NCBI GenBank assembly: GCA_934457095.1
Contig: CAKSHJ010000002.1
Span: forward strand, 62,001 to 126,000
From: an uncultured Eubacteriales bacterium
GTDB taxonomy: Bacteria; Bacillota; Clostridia; Oscillospirales; Acutalibacteraceae
DNA length: 64,000 nt
Direction of reading: 5' to 3'
The translations under genes were made by a program, and so were the position numbers. Shown here piece after piece: positions 34,282 to 43,005 of this stretch (position 1 is the stretch's first letter; each line of letters opens with the position of its first letter). The notes beneath the pieces were generated by a model that saw nothing but the letters and a program-made list of their open reading frames with translations, was not told where the DNA came from and did no database searches.

Positions 34282-36936
34282 GTGGCACAGCGAACAAATA
34301 AAAATTCGGCCAAACGGCAATCAAAACAAAATACCAATACCAAGACACAGCAAGGGTATAAACAACGCAATCAACTGGTGGCGGTTTTGCTGTTTGCTTT
34401 TTCCGTATTTTTGGGCTGTCTTGTGTGCATTGGCGGAGAAAGCGCATGGCTGTGGATGCATAATGCCTTTTTGGGACTGTTTGGCATTATGTCTTTGGCA
34501 TGGCCCGTTTTGCTGTGCTACATATCCATTGTGATTGCTTTTGGTAAAACCCAGTCAAGAGCCGTTTCACGCATTGTTATGACGGTTATTTTAATCATTG
34601 TGCTGTGCGCCACGGTTTATATTTATACCGTACCCGAATCGCAGCATAAATCTCCGTTTACCGAAAATATGAGCCAACTATATACCCAAGGCTCACAAAA
34701 TTCCGGTGCAGGCATATTCAGCGGTCTGTTTGGTATTCCGATTGTTTCTATTCTGGGCTTTACCGGGGCTAAAATTATTATTGTTATCATATTATTTGTT
34801 ATGCTTATGGTACTCACCGGCATGACTCTGCCCAGTTTGGTTCATGCCTTTACAAGACCCGCTGCTAAAGTTGCCGGAAATCTTTCTCAGGCAAAACAAC
34901 GCCGCGCCGAGGAATTTGCCCATGAGCAGGAGCAAGTCCCGTCTCCGGGTAGCAGCGACGCGCCCATTGACATTGCGTTGGACGACGATGAAATTCCGGC
35001 ATATATGCAGTACCGGCAAAAGCCGGAGCAGGGCGGTAAAAGCGAGAAGTTAAAAAAATTAGAGCGTGTTTTCCATTTTGGGCAAGCCGCGCAGGAAGAG
35101 CAGCCGGATAAACTGGACTTTTTAGAAGTGGAAATTGAGGGTGCGGGGCAAAAACCGCCCGTTATGCGTGTAGATACCCCTCCGTGGGAGGAGACAAAGC
35201 CGCAGCGGCGCTCGCAAATTGACATTCCATTGGATGATATGGAGGATATGCCGGTTTTGCAGGAGAAAGAAGCGTCGCAGGTTTCCGAGTTGTCAAAAGA
35301 GCCTGTTGTGCCGCAGGCAGATGCACAAACGGCAGCCGATGCCGCAGCTTTTGCCGCAAAGGCCATGGAAAAAGCCAATTCCGATACAGCGGCGTCTTTG
35401 GTGCAGGCGCAGGGTACAGGCAAAAGCGCTTATCAATTTCCGCCGGTTTCGATGCTGGAGGCCAGCAAGGAATTAGATACGCGCAATGCCACCCGTGAGT
35501 TGCAGGTCAATGGTCAAATGCTGGTGGAAACGCTCAAAAGCTTTGGTGTGCAGACCAAAATTTTAGACATTAGCCGCGGACCTGCCGTTACTCGTTACGA
35601 ATTACAGCCGGCCGCCGGTGTTAAAATCAGTAAAATTACCAATTTAGCCGACGATATTGCTATGAATTTGGCCGCTTCGGGCGTGCGTATTGAAGCGCCG
35701 ATTCCCGGCAAGGCCGCCGTGGGCATTGAGGTGCCTAACAAACAAGTCGGTGTGGTGCGTATGCGCGATTTAGTTGAATCCAACAGTTTTTGCGCAGCAA
35801 AAAGCAAGCTCACCGTTGCCTTAGGCAGAGACATTTCCGGCAAGGTGACTGTTGCCGACCTTGCCAAAATGCCGCATTTGCTTATTGCGGGCTCTACGGG
35901 TTCGGGTAAGTCGGTGTGCATCAACTCGCTGATTATCAGTCTGCTTTACAAGGCAACGCCTGATGAGGTTCGCTTTTTAATGGTAGACCCCAAGGTGGTC
36001 GAGTTGGGCATTTATAACGGCATTCCGCATTTACTGGTGCCGGTGGTAACCGACCCTCGTAAGGCGGCCGGTGCATTGGGCTGGGCCGTTACCGAAATGC
36101 TCAATCGCTATAAAATGTTCGCAGATAACAATGTGCGTGATTTAGCCTCGTTCAACCGTTTGATTGGCGATAAGGACGAATTTGTGCGCGATGACGGCGT
36201 TACTTTAAAGAAAATGCCGCAGATTGTCATTATCATAGACGAACTTGCAGACCTGATGATGGCGGCGCCCAATGAGGTAGAGGATTCTATCTGTCGTTTG
36301 GCGCAAATGGCTCGCGCTGCCGGTATGCATTTGGTGATTGCGACTCAGCGACCCTCTGTGGATGTCATTACCGGTATCATTAAAGCCAATATTCCAAGCC
36401 GTATTGCTTTTGCGGTTTCCTCGCAAATCGATTCCCGAACCATTTTGGATATGGGCGGAGCCGAAAAATTGCTCGGTCGGGGAGATATGCTATTTGCACC
36501 TATGGGTACTCCAAAGCCGCAGCGCGTACAGGGTTGCTATGTGGACGACCGTGAAGTGGAATCTATTGTAGGCTTTGTGAAAAAGTTGCAGCCTATGGAA
36601 TATGACCGGTCGGTAATGGAGGGCATTGAGAAAAACGCCGTACTTGAGAAAGGGAAAGGTGAGGAGGATACAAGCGGAACAAAAAGCACTGACCCGATGA
36701 TAGATGAAGCGATTAAATGCGTGGTTGAGGCAGGACAAGCATCGACTTCTCTGCTGCAAAGACGACTGCATTTCGGCTATGCAAGAGCCGGTCGTCTCAT
36801 TGACGAAATGGAGCAAATGGGCATTGTGGGGCCGCACGAGGGCTCAAAACCCAGACAGGTGCTCATTACCTATCAGCAATGGCTGGAGATGACCATGCAG
36901 AAAAATGACGCTGCCAATGAAGAACCGCAGGCGTAA
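34282..36936 (+). CDS. ftsK: DNA translocase FtsK/SpoIIIE
   Basis: It pumps chromosomal DNA through the division or sporulation septum. The 884-residue protein has about four N-terminal membrane helices (residues 30-205), a long acidic/Pro-rich linker (about 210-420), the alpha domain, a RecA-like motor with Walker A GSTGSGKSVCIN (about residue 539) and Walker B IIIDELADLMM, and a C-terminal gamma winged helix (QASTSLLQRRLHFGYARAGR) that reads SRS/KOPS-type DNA. The start is GTG 34282 after AAGAGGTG. Whether it is the vegetative or the sporulation paralogue cannot be told. Confidence 0.94.
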   Translation: MAQRTNKNSAKRQSKQNTNTKTQQGYKQRNQLVAVLLFAFSVFLGCLVCIGGESAWLWMHNAFLGLFGIMSLAWPVLLCYISIVIAFGKTQSRAVSRIVMTVILIIVLCATVYIYTVPESQHKSPFTENMSQLYTQGSQNSGAGIFSGLFGIPIVSILGFTGAKIIIVIILFVMLMVLTGMTLPSLVHAFTRPAAKVAGNLSQAKQRRAEEFAHEQEQVPSPGSSDAPIDIALDDDEIPAYMQYRQKPEQGGKSEKLKKLERVFHFGQAAQEEQPDKLDFLEVEIEGAGQKPPVMRVDTPPWEETKPQRRSQIDIPLDDMEDMPVLQEKEASQVSELSKEPVVPQADAQTAADAAAFAAKAMEKANSDTAASLVQAQGTGKSAYQFPPVSMLEASKELDTRNATRELQVNGQMLVETLKSFGVQTKILDISRGPAVTRYELQPAAGVKISKITNLADDIAMNLAASGVRIEAPIPGKAAVGIEVPNKQVGVVRMRDLVESNSFCAAKSKLTVALGRDISGKVTVADLAKMPHLLIAGSTGSGKSVCINSLIISLLYKATPDEVRFLMVDPKVVELGIYNGIPHLLVPVVTDPRKAAGALGWAVTEMLNRYKMFADNNVRDLASFNRLIGDKDEFVRDDGVTLKKMPQIVIIIDELADLMMAAPNEVEDSICRLAQMARAAGMHLVIATQRPSVDVITGIIKANIPSRIAFAVSSQIDSRTILDMGGAEKLLGRGDMLFAPMGTPKPQRVQGCYVDDREVESIVGFVKKLQPMEYDRSVMEGIEKNAVLEKGKGEEDTSGTKSTDPMIDEAIKCVVEAGQASTSLLQRRLHFGYARAGRLIDEMEQMGIVGPHEGSKPRQVLITYQQWLEMTMQKNDAANEEPQA

Positions 36937-36954
36937 TCCGAGAGGTGGAGACAG

Positions 36955-38829
36955 ATGGCATTTTTGCCGATGACAAAAAAGGAAACAGAGCGGTTAGGCT
37001 GGGAACACCCCGATTTTGTACTGGTAACGGGAGATGCCTATGTGGATCACCCGACCTTTGGCGTTGCGATTATTTCTCGTTTGCTGGAAAGCCACGGTTA
37101 TCAGATTGCAATTCTGGCGCAGCCCGATTGGAGGACAAACCGAGAGTTTACCCGCTTTGGCAAGCCGAAATTCGGGTTTATGGTCACGGCGGGTAACATT
37201 GACTCTATGGTAGCGCATTATACCGCCGCGCGTAAAAAGCGCAGTCAGGATTTGTATTCTCCGGGGGGTAAGACCGGCAAACGACCCGACCGTGCCGTTA
37301 CGGTATACACCAAGAAAATAAAGGAAATTTACCCCGATTCTCCCGTGGTGATTGCAGGGCTGGAGGCCTCTTTGCGGCGCTTTGCCCATTATGACTATTG
37401 GGACGATTGCATTCACCCGTCTTTGCTGATTTCCTCCGGTGCGGATTTGCTTTCTTTTGGTATGGGGGAGCGCCAGACGGTGGAAATTGCAAACCGCCTG
37501 AAAAACGGAGAGCCGATTTCTTCCATGACGGACATTAAGGGAACTTGTTATGCCGTACCCGCAGCGCAATATGAGCCCGGTCCGGCCGTGGAATGCCCAA
37601 GTTATGAGCAGGTGTGTGCCTCCAAACGGGAATATGCGATTTCCTGTCGCAAGCAGCAGGACGAGCAGGATGCCGTGCGGGAAAAAAGGGTGATTCAGCG
37701 TCATGGAGACCGTATTTTGGTGCAAAATCCACCGCAGCCGCCGCTTACACAGGAGGAATTTGACAGGGTATATGAACTGCCGTATGAACGGGCGTATCAC
37801 CCGAGCTATGAGCAGCAGGGAGGCGTGCCGGCTATTTTGGAGGTGGAATTTTCCATTACGCATAACCGAGGCTGCTACGGCGCGTGTAATTTTTGCTCCA
37901 TTGCCTTTCACCAGGGAAGAGAGATTACCGCACGCAGTAAGGCCTCGGTGATAAAAGAGGCCAAACTGCTTACGCAAATGCCCAATTTTAAGGGTTATAT
38001 TCACGATGTGGGCGGCCCTACCGCCAATTTCAGAGGCATTTCCTGTGACAAACAAATCAAGCATGGTCTGTGCAAGGCCAAAAAATGCTTAGCGCCTACG
38101 CCTTGTAAGCTACTTAAGGTAGACCACTCGGAATACCTGCAAATATTAAGAGAATTACGCACTTTGCCCAAAGTGAAAAAGGTATTTGTACGCTCCGGCG
38201 TGCGCTATGACTACCTCATGCAGGACTCTGATGAAAGCTTCTTCCGGGAGCTGGTACAGTATCATGTCAGCGGTCAGCTTAAGGTGGCGCCCGAGCATTG
38301 CTCTGCCAATGTGCTTGACCACATGGGTAAGCCGCATATAGAGGTTTACAAGGCGTTTCAGAAGCGGTTTTACCAAATAACAAAGGCTGCAGGCAAAGAA
38401 CAATATTTGGTGCCGTATTTAATGTCCTCGCACCCGGGCAGCACTCTCAAAGACGCCGTGGCGCTTGCGTTATTTTTAAAGCAGGAACGCCTACGTCCTG
38501 AGCAGGTACAGGACTTTTATCCCACGCCCGGAACCATTTCCACCTGTATGTTCTATACCGAGTTAGACCCGTATACCCTGCAAAAGGTATACGTGCCCAA
38601 AACCGACAGGGAAAAAGCTATGCAGCGGGCGTTGCTGCAATATTTTAACCAGAAAAATCAAGCGTTGGTTATACAGGCGTTAAAAGCCGCGGGGCGTACA
38701 GATTTGATTGGAAATGACGCAAAGTGTTTGGTGCGCCCATTACAGGAACAACGAGGCGTACCCGGCGGAAAAAGGAAACGCAGTCCGCAGAGGAATATTC
38801 ACCCCAAAAAGACAAAAAAAGAACGCTGA
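36955..38829 (+). CDS. YgiQ-family radical SAM protein
   Basis: A 624-residue radical SAM enzyme of unknown reaction. The N-terminal YgiQ domain (MAFLPMTKKETERLGWEHPDF) resembles cobalamin-binding-like regions. The cluster motif is NRGCYGACNFCSIAFHQGR (CxxxCxxC) at about residue 308. The C-terminal DUF3362-like part ends in a Lys/Arg-rich tail. It starts 18 bp after ftsK with GAGAGGTGGAG and probably shares its transcript. Family members occur widely in anaerobes. Confidence 0.9.
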   Translation: MAFLPMTKKETERLGWEHPDFVLVTGDAYVDHPTFGVAIISRLLESHGYQIAILAQPDWRTNREFTRFGKPKFGFMVTAGNIDSMVAHYTAARKKRSQDLYSPGGKTGKRPDRAVTVYTKKIKEIYPDSPVVIAGLEASLRRFAHYDYWDDCIHPSLLISSGADLLSFGMGERQTVEIANRLKNGEPISSMTDIKGTCYAVPAAQYEPGPAVECPSYEQVCASKREYAISCRKQQDEQDAVREKRVIQRHGDRILVQNPPQPPLTQEEFDRVYELPYERAYHPSYEQQGGVPAILEVEFSITHNRGCYGACNFCSIAFHQGREITARSKASVIKEAKLLTQMPNFKGYIHDVGGPTANFRGISCDKQIKHGLCKAKKCLAPTPCKLLKVDHSEYLQILRELRTLPKVKKVFVRSGVRYDYLMQDSDESFFRELVQYHVSGQLKVAPEHCSANVLDHMGKPHIEVYKAFQKRFYQITKAAGKEQYLVPYLMSSHPGSTLKDAVALALFLKQERLRPEQVQDFYPTPGTISTCMFYTELDPYTLQKVYVPKTDREKAMQRALLQYFNQKNQALVIQALKAAGRTDLIGNDAKCLVRPLQEQRGVPGGKRKRSPQRNIHPKKTKKER

Positions 38830-38852
38830 TTCCGATATAGGGAGGGAGACTT

Positions 38853-39074
38853 ATGAGTAAAAGAATAGTGATTGACCGCTTTGAGGGCATCTTTGCAATT
38901 TGTGAGGACAAGGAGCAAAAGCTGTTTGCCATAGAAATTGCAGAGCTGCCGCAAGGAGCAAAGGAGGGTCATGTGCTGGAAATTAAAGACGACGGCACAT
39001 TGGTACTGGACCAAACAGAAACCGATTTGCGCCGCGCAAAAAATGCAAAGCTACAAAAGGATTTATGGAAATAA
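38853..39074 (+). CDS. DUF3006 domain protein
   Basis: A 73-residue soluble protein. The pattern IDRFEGIFAICEDKEQ at residue 7 and DDGTLVLDQTET match DUF3006, a small beta-rich family of unknown function often found near hydrolases or MBL-fold genes. GGGAGGGAG precedes the ATG, and it lies 23 bp after the YgiQ gene. Confidence 0.85.
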   Translation: MSKRIVIDRFEGIFAICEDKEQKLFAIEIAELPQGAKEGHVLEIKDDGTLVLDQTETDLRRAKNAKLQKDLWK

Positions 39075-39099
39075 TGCACGATTTTAGGAGGATGACATT

Positions 39100-40266
39100 A
39101 TGTTAGGAAATTTCAGCTATTCCAACCCCACAAAATTGTATTTCGGACAGGATTCGCTGGCTTACCTAAACGATGAACTTGCAAAATACGGACCCAATAT
39201 TATGTTGTGTTACGGCGGCGGTTCCATTAAAAAGAACGGTATTTATCAGCAGGTGATTGAGATTCTGCACGCAAATCACAAAACTGTTTTTGAGGACCCC
39301 GGCGTTATGCCTAACCCTACAGTGGAAAAGCTTTATGAGGGCTGTAAAATTGCGAAGGACAACCAAGTCGATTTGATTCTTGCCGTGGGCGGCGGCTCGG
39401 TGTGCGACTATGCAAAGGCAGTGTCGGTTTCGGCGCACTGCAAGGAGGACCCGTGGGAAAAATATTACCTGCGCATGGAGGACGTGGATAACAAGATTAT
39501 TCCTGTGGGTTGCGTGCTGACAATGGTCGGTACCGGCTCGGAGATGAACGGCGGCGCCGTAATTACCAATCATGCGCAAAAGCGAAAAATCGGACATGTA
39601 TTTAGCGACCGGGTATTTCCCAAATTTTCTGTTTTGAACCCCACCTTTACCTATACGCTACCCAAATATCAAATGGTTGCCGGTATTTACGATGCATTTA
39701 ACCATATTACCGAGCAGTATTTTTCCGGGCAGGATGACAATACCTCCGACTACCTTGCCGAGGGCCTGATGAAATCATTGATTCACGCAAGCCGCATTGC
39801 CGTAAAGGAGCCTGAAAATTATGAGGCGCGCAGTAATATTATGTGGGCGGCAACTTGGGCGCTCAATACGCTGATTTCCAAAGGGAAGTCCACCGACTGG
39901 ATGGTGCATATGCTCGGTCAGTCGGTCGGGGCGTATACCGATGCCACGCATGGTATGACGCTTGCGGCGGTTTCTATGGCGTATTACCGGCATATTTGCC
40001 CATATGGCCTGCAAAAATTTGCGCGCTTTGCGGTAAATGTATGGGGCGTTGACGCTGCCGGTAAAAAAGATGAGCAAATTGCAGCCGAGGGTCTTGGGTG
40101 CATGGAAAGCTGGATGCATGAACTGGGTCTTGTGATGCATTTGAAGGATTTGGGCGTTACTGAGGAGATGATAGACGGCATTACCAAGGGCACATTTTTG
40201 ATGCAGGGCGGGTATAAGCCGCTGACACCCGATGAGGTTTCCGCTATTTTAAAGGAAAGTATGTGA
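39100..40266 (+). CDS. Iron-containing alcohol dehydrogenase (BdhA/YqhD-like)
   Basis: A 388-residue group III alcohol dehydrogenase that reduces aldehydes such as butanal with NAD(P)H. The N-terminal FSYSNPTKLYFGQDSL is the YqhD/Bdh start; AVGGGSVCDYAKA binds the cofactor (GGGS motif); metal ligands include the conserved Asp and His residues around YDAFNHITEQY and ATHGMTLAAVS. The exact substrate cannot be deduced. AGGAGG precedes the ATG; a strong terminator follows. Confidence 0.9.
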   Translation: MLGNFSYSNPTKLYFGQDSLAYLNDELAKYGPNIMLCYGGGSIKKNGIYQQVIEILHANHKTVFEDPGVMPNPTVEKLYEGCKIAKDNQVDLILAVGGGSVCDYAKAVSVSAHCKEDPWEKYYLRMEDVDNKIIPVGCVLTMVGTGSEMNGGAVITNHAQKRKIGHVFSDRVFPKFSVLNPTFTYTLPKYQMVAGIYDAFNHITEQYFSGQDDNTSDYLAEGLMKSLIHASRIAVKEPENYEARSNIMWAATWALNTLISKGKSTDWMVHMLGQSVGAYTDATHGMTLAAVSMAYYRHICPYGLQKFARFAVNVWGVDAAGKKDEQIAAEGLGCMESWMHELGLVMHLKDLGVTEEMIDGITKGTFLMQGGYKPLTPDEVSAILKESM

Positions 40267-40280
40267 ATATGATTTTATGA

Positions 40281-40322
40281 ACAGAGCACTTTCTATTGTA
40301 GAGAGCGCTCTGTAATTTTTTT
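40281..40322 (+). terminator. Terminator after alcohol dehydrogenase gene
   Basis: ACAGAGC (40281-40287) pairs with GCTCTGT (40307-40313) with a second inner stem CTTTCT/AGAGAG, then a T run. Confidence 0.85.
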
Positions 40323-40334
40323 ACGGTAAAAAGG

Positions 40335-40387
40335 TTGACTTTTCGAAAATGGGTGCATATAATAAACACATGAACAATTATTCATAT
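40335..40387 (+). promoter_or_regulatory. Promoter and CadC/SmtB-type operator
   Basis: TTGACT (40335-40340) and TATAAT (40358-40363) with a 17-bp spacer. Immediately after comes the inverted repeat ATGAACAATTATTCAT (40370-40385), the core of the known SmtB/ArsR/CadC operator (ATGAACA...TGTTCAT). A bound repressor would cover the transcription start. Confidence 0.82.
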
Positions 40388-40406
40388 GAATAGAGGTGAG
40401 AGTCAT

Positions 40407-40772
40407 ATGGGGCGTAATCATGTCTCAAAAGAATCCTGTGACGGAATGCATCCGCATGCAAAAGCCATAGAAGCTTTGGAGCAGGAGATGCCGCGGGAGG
40501 AAATTCTTTATGACTTGGCTGAGCTGTTTAAGGTGTTTGGTGATTCCACGCGCATTAAAATTCTGTATGTGCTGTTCCAGTCAGAGATGTGCGTATGCGA
40601 CATTGCCCGGCTACTCAATATGAGTCAGTCCGCGATTTCTCACCAATTGCGCGTGTTAAAGCAGGCGCAGTTGGTCAAGTACCGCAGGGAGGGCAAAACC
40701 GTATTCTATGCGCTGGCGGATGCCCATGTGCAAACTATTTTAAATCAAGGTTTGGAACATATCGAAGAATGA
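40407..40772 (+). CDS. ArsR/SmtB-family metal-sensing repressor (CadC-like)
   Basis: It represses the metal export operon and lets go when it binds Zn, Cd or Pb. The 121-residue winged-helix protein has SQSAISHQLRVLKQAQLVKYRREGK as recognition region. Two metal sites can be read. An alpha3N-like thiolate site consists of C-x-C in MCVCDIARLL plus an N-terminal cysteine in ESCDGMHPH. The alpha5 site DAHVQTILNQGLEHIEE fits the D-x-H-x10-H-x2-E pattern of SmtB exactly. The ATG at 40407 follows AGAGGTGAG; the ATG at 40386 is inside the operator. It is followed by the HMA protein and the ATPase. Confidence 0.9.
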   Translation: MGRNHVSKESCDGMHPHAKAIEALEQEMPREEILYDLAELFKVFGDSTRIKILYVLFQSEMCVCDIARLLNMSQSAISHQLRVLKQAQLVKYRREGKTVFYALADAHVQTILNQGLEHIEE

Positions 40773-40787
40773 TGAACGGAGGGCTAT

Positions 40788-41015
40788 ATGATGAAAAAAA
40801 TATACTTATTAGAAAACTTAGACTGTGCCAATTGCGCCGCAAAAATGGAGGATGCCGTTGGCAAAATAGACGGCGTAGAAAGCGTTTCCATTAACTTTTT
40901 GACGCAAAAAATGGTGCTCAGGGCAGACGAAAACCTCATAGAAGATATTTTTGCGCAGGCAGAAAAAGCCATGAAAAAAATTGAACCGGATGTTCAGGTA
41001 AAACCCAAAGCGTAA
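40788..41015 (+). CDS. Free-standing HMA metal-binding protein
   Basis: A 75-residue heavy-metal-associated domain. The metal motif LDCANCAAKMEDAV at residue 11 has the CxxC with a preceding aspartate, a variant linked to Zn/Cd domains of CadA rather than to copper chaperones (MxCxxC). It lies 12 bp before the ATPase gene that lacks such a domain, so it looks like a detached N-terminal domain or a metal-delivery chaperone. GGAGGG is upstream. Confidence 0.85.
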   Translation: MMKKIYLLENLDCANCAAKMEDAVGKIDGVESVSINFLTQKMVLRADENLIEDIFAQAEKAMKKIEPDVQVKPKA

Positions 41016-41027
41016 GGAGGCGTAACC

Positions 41028-42896
41028 ATGCTGAAAAAAAGATTGGTGCGTCTATCGGCGGGTGCGGCCGTTTATGTTGCCGCCATTTTCGTTGACCTGT
41101 TTACCAAAATCAATCCGTGGGTGATGCTGGGCATTTATTTATTGGCGTTTTTTGTGATTGGCGCAGACGTTATTTACAAAGCCGTGCGCAACATTGTAAA
41201 GGGCCAAATTTTTGACGAAAACTTTTTAATGCTGATTGCCTCGGTGGGCGCGTTTGTGTTGCAGGATTACCGCGAGGCCGTTGCGGTCATGTTGTTTTAT
41301 CAAATCGGAGAGCTGTTTCAGGCGTATGCGGTGAATCGTTCCCGCAAGTCTATTTCGGAACTGATGGATATTGCGCCGGAATTTGCAAATGTCATGCGGA
41401 ACGGAAAACTGGAAACGGTAGACCCGGAGGAGGTTTGTATCGGGGAAAGTATTGTGGTAAAGCCGGGCGAAAAAATTCCGCTGGACGGCGTTGTGACCGA
41501 GGGCGCCTCTTTTTTGGACGCTTCTGCTTTAACGGGCGAGTCTTTGCCGCAGGAGATACACCCGGAGGATACGGTTCTGAGCGGGTGTATCAATACCTCG
41601 GGTGTGCTGACCGTTCGTGTTACCAGAGAATATGAGGATTCTACCGTTGCCAAAATTTTGGACCTTGTAGAAAATGCTGCTGCCAAAAAGGCCGATACCG
41701 AGCATTTTATTACCAAATTTGCAAAATATTATACGCCCGGTGTCGTTATTGCCGCGGTATTGCTGGCGGTATTGCCGCCGTTGTTTTTGGGCATCGGCTC
41801 TGCCGCGGTGTGGGGAGAGTGGTTACACCGTGCCTTGACTTTTTTGGTTATTTCCTGTCCGTGCGCGTTGGTGATTTCCATTCCGCTGGGCTTTTTCGGC
41901 GGAATCGGCGGCGCTTCCAAGTGGGGTGTGCTGGTCAAGGGCGGCAACTATTTGGAGGCGCTTTCCAAAGCGGAAATTGCCGTATTTGACAAAACCGGTA
42001 CACTCACAAAGGGTACTTTTTCCGTTACTGAAATTTGTCCGCATAAAATTACCGCGGAGGAATTGCTGGAGACAGCGGCATATGTCGAATACCATTCCAA
42101 TCATCCCATAGCAAAGTCGATTGAAAAGGCTTACGGCAAAGAAATTGACCCAAGCCGCCTGAGCGGTGCAGAGGAAATTGCGGGGCATGGTATTGCCGTA
42201 ACATTTGACGGGAAAATCGTATATGCCGGCAATGCCAAATTGATGCAGAGGCAAAATATTGCTTTTACGCCCACGCAGAGCATTGGAACCGTGGTTTATG
42301 TTGCGGCAGAAAATGAATATATGGGCTATTTGCTGATTAACGATGAGTTAAAGGACGATGCAAAAACCGCCATTGCCGCGTTAAAACGCATGGGTGTGAA
42401 AAAAACGGTGATGCTCACCGGAGACCGCAGGGTGGTTGCCGAGCATGTTGCGCAGGAATTGGGCATAGACGAGGTGCATGCCGAGTTGCTTCCGGGTGAC
42501 AAGGTGATGCAAATGGAGCGGTTGTTTGCCGAGAAAAGTAAAAAAGGCAAACTGATTTTTGTGGGGGACGGCATGAACGACGCACCCGTGCTGGCAAGAG
42601 CCGATATTGGAATTGCCATGGGCGCCTTGGGCTCGGACGCCGCCATTGAGGCTGCCGACATTGTGATTATGAACGATAAACCTTCGCGCATTGCCACGGT
42701 GATGGGGATTTCTAAGAAAACCATTCGCATTGTGATACAGAATATTGTGTTGGCCTTTGTCATTAAGCTTGCGACCTTGGCTTTGGGTGCCTGGGGACTT
42801 GCTACACTGTGGGAGGCTGTTTTTGCCGATGTGGGCGTTGCCGTGCTGGCAATTTTAAACGCTGTGAGAGCGCTGCATTATAAGGAAACCGAATAA
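41028..42896 (+). CDS. cadA: P1B-type Zn/Cd/Pb-exporting ATPase
   Basis: A membrane pump that exports soft divalent metals. The 622-residue protein has the metal-site motif SCPCALVIS in helix 6, the phosphorylation motif DKTGTLTKG, TGES in the actuator domain, and GDGMNDAPVL in the hinge; the HP motif appears as NHPIAKS. The CPC motif together with a CadC-type regulator points to Zn/Cd/Pb instead of Cu. The protein starts directly at the first helix pair with no HMA domain, which is encoded separately just before it. AAGGAGG precedes the ATG. Confidence 0.92.
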   Translation: MLKKRLVRLSAGAAVYVAAIFVDLFTKINPWVMLGIYLLAFFVIGADVIYKAVRNIVKGQIFDENFLMLIASVGAFVLQDYREAVAVMLFYQIGELFQAYAVNRSRKSISELMDIAPEFANVMRNGKLETVDPEEVCIGESIVVKPGEKIPLDGVVTEGASFLDASALTGESLPQEIHPEDTVLSGCINTSGVLTVRVTREYEDSTVAKILDLVENAAAKKADTEHFITKFAKYYTPGVVIAAVLLAVLPPLFLGIGSAAVWGEWLHRALTFLVISCPCALVISIPLGFFGGIGGASKWGVLVKGGNYLEALSKAEIAVFDKTGTLTKGTFSVTEICPHKITAEELLETAAYVEYHSNHPIAKSIEKAYGKEIDPSRLSGAEEIAGHGIAVTFDGKIVYAGNAKLMQRQNIAFTPTQSIGTVVYVAAENEYMGYLLINDELKDDAKTAIAALKRMGVKKTVMLTGDRRVVAEHVAQELGIDEVHAELLPGDKVMQMERLFAEKSKKGKLIFVGDGMNDAPVLARADIGIAMGALGSDAAIEAADIVIMNDKPSRIATVMGISKKTIRIVIQNIVLAFVIKLATLALGAWGLATLWEAVFADVGVAVLAILNAVRALHYKETE

Positions 42897-42901
42897 AATT
42901 T

Positions 42902-42930
42902 GCCTCCGGCGTTTGTCGGAGGCTTTTTGT
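42902..42930 (+). terminator. Terminator of the metal-resistance operon
   Basis: GCCTCCG (42902-42908) with CGGAGGC (42917-42923), followed by five T residues. Confidence 0.85.
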
Positions 42931-43005
42931 CCTCCAATAGGTCCGTCATACTTCGCGATTGGCTGCATATATATAAAACAGAAACAGCAACAGGAGCGTG
43001 AAGAA

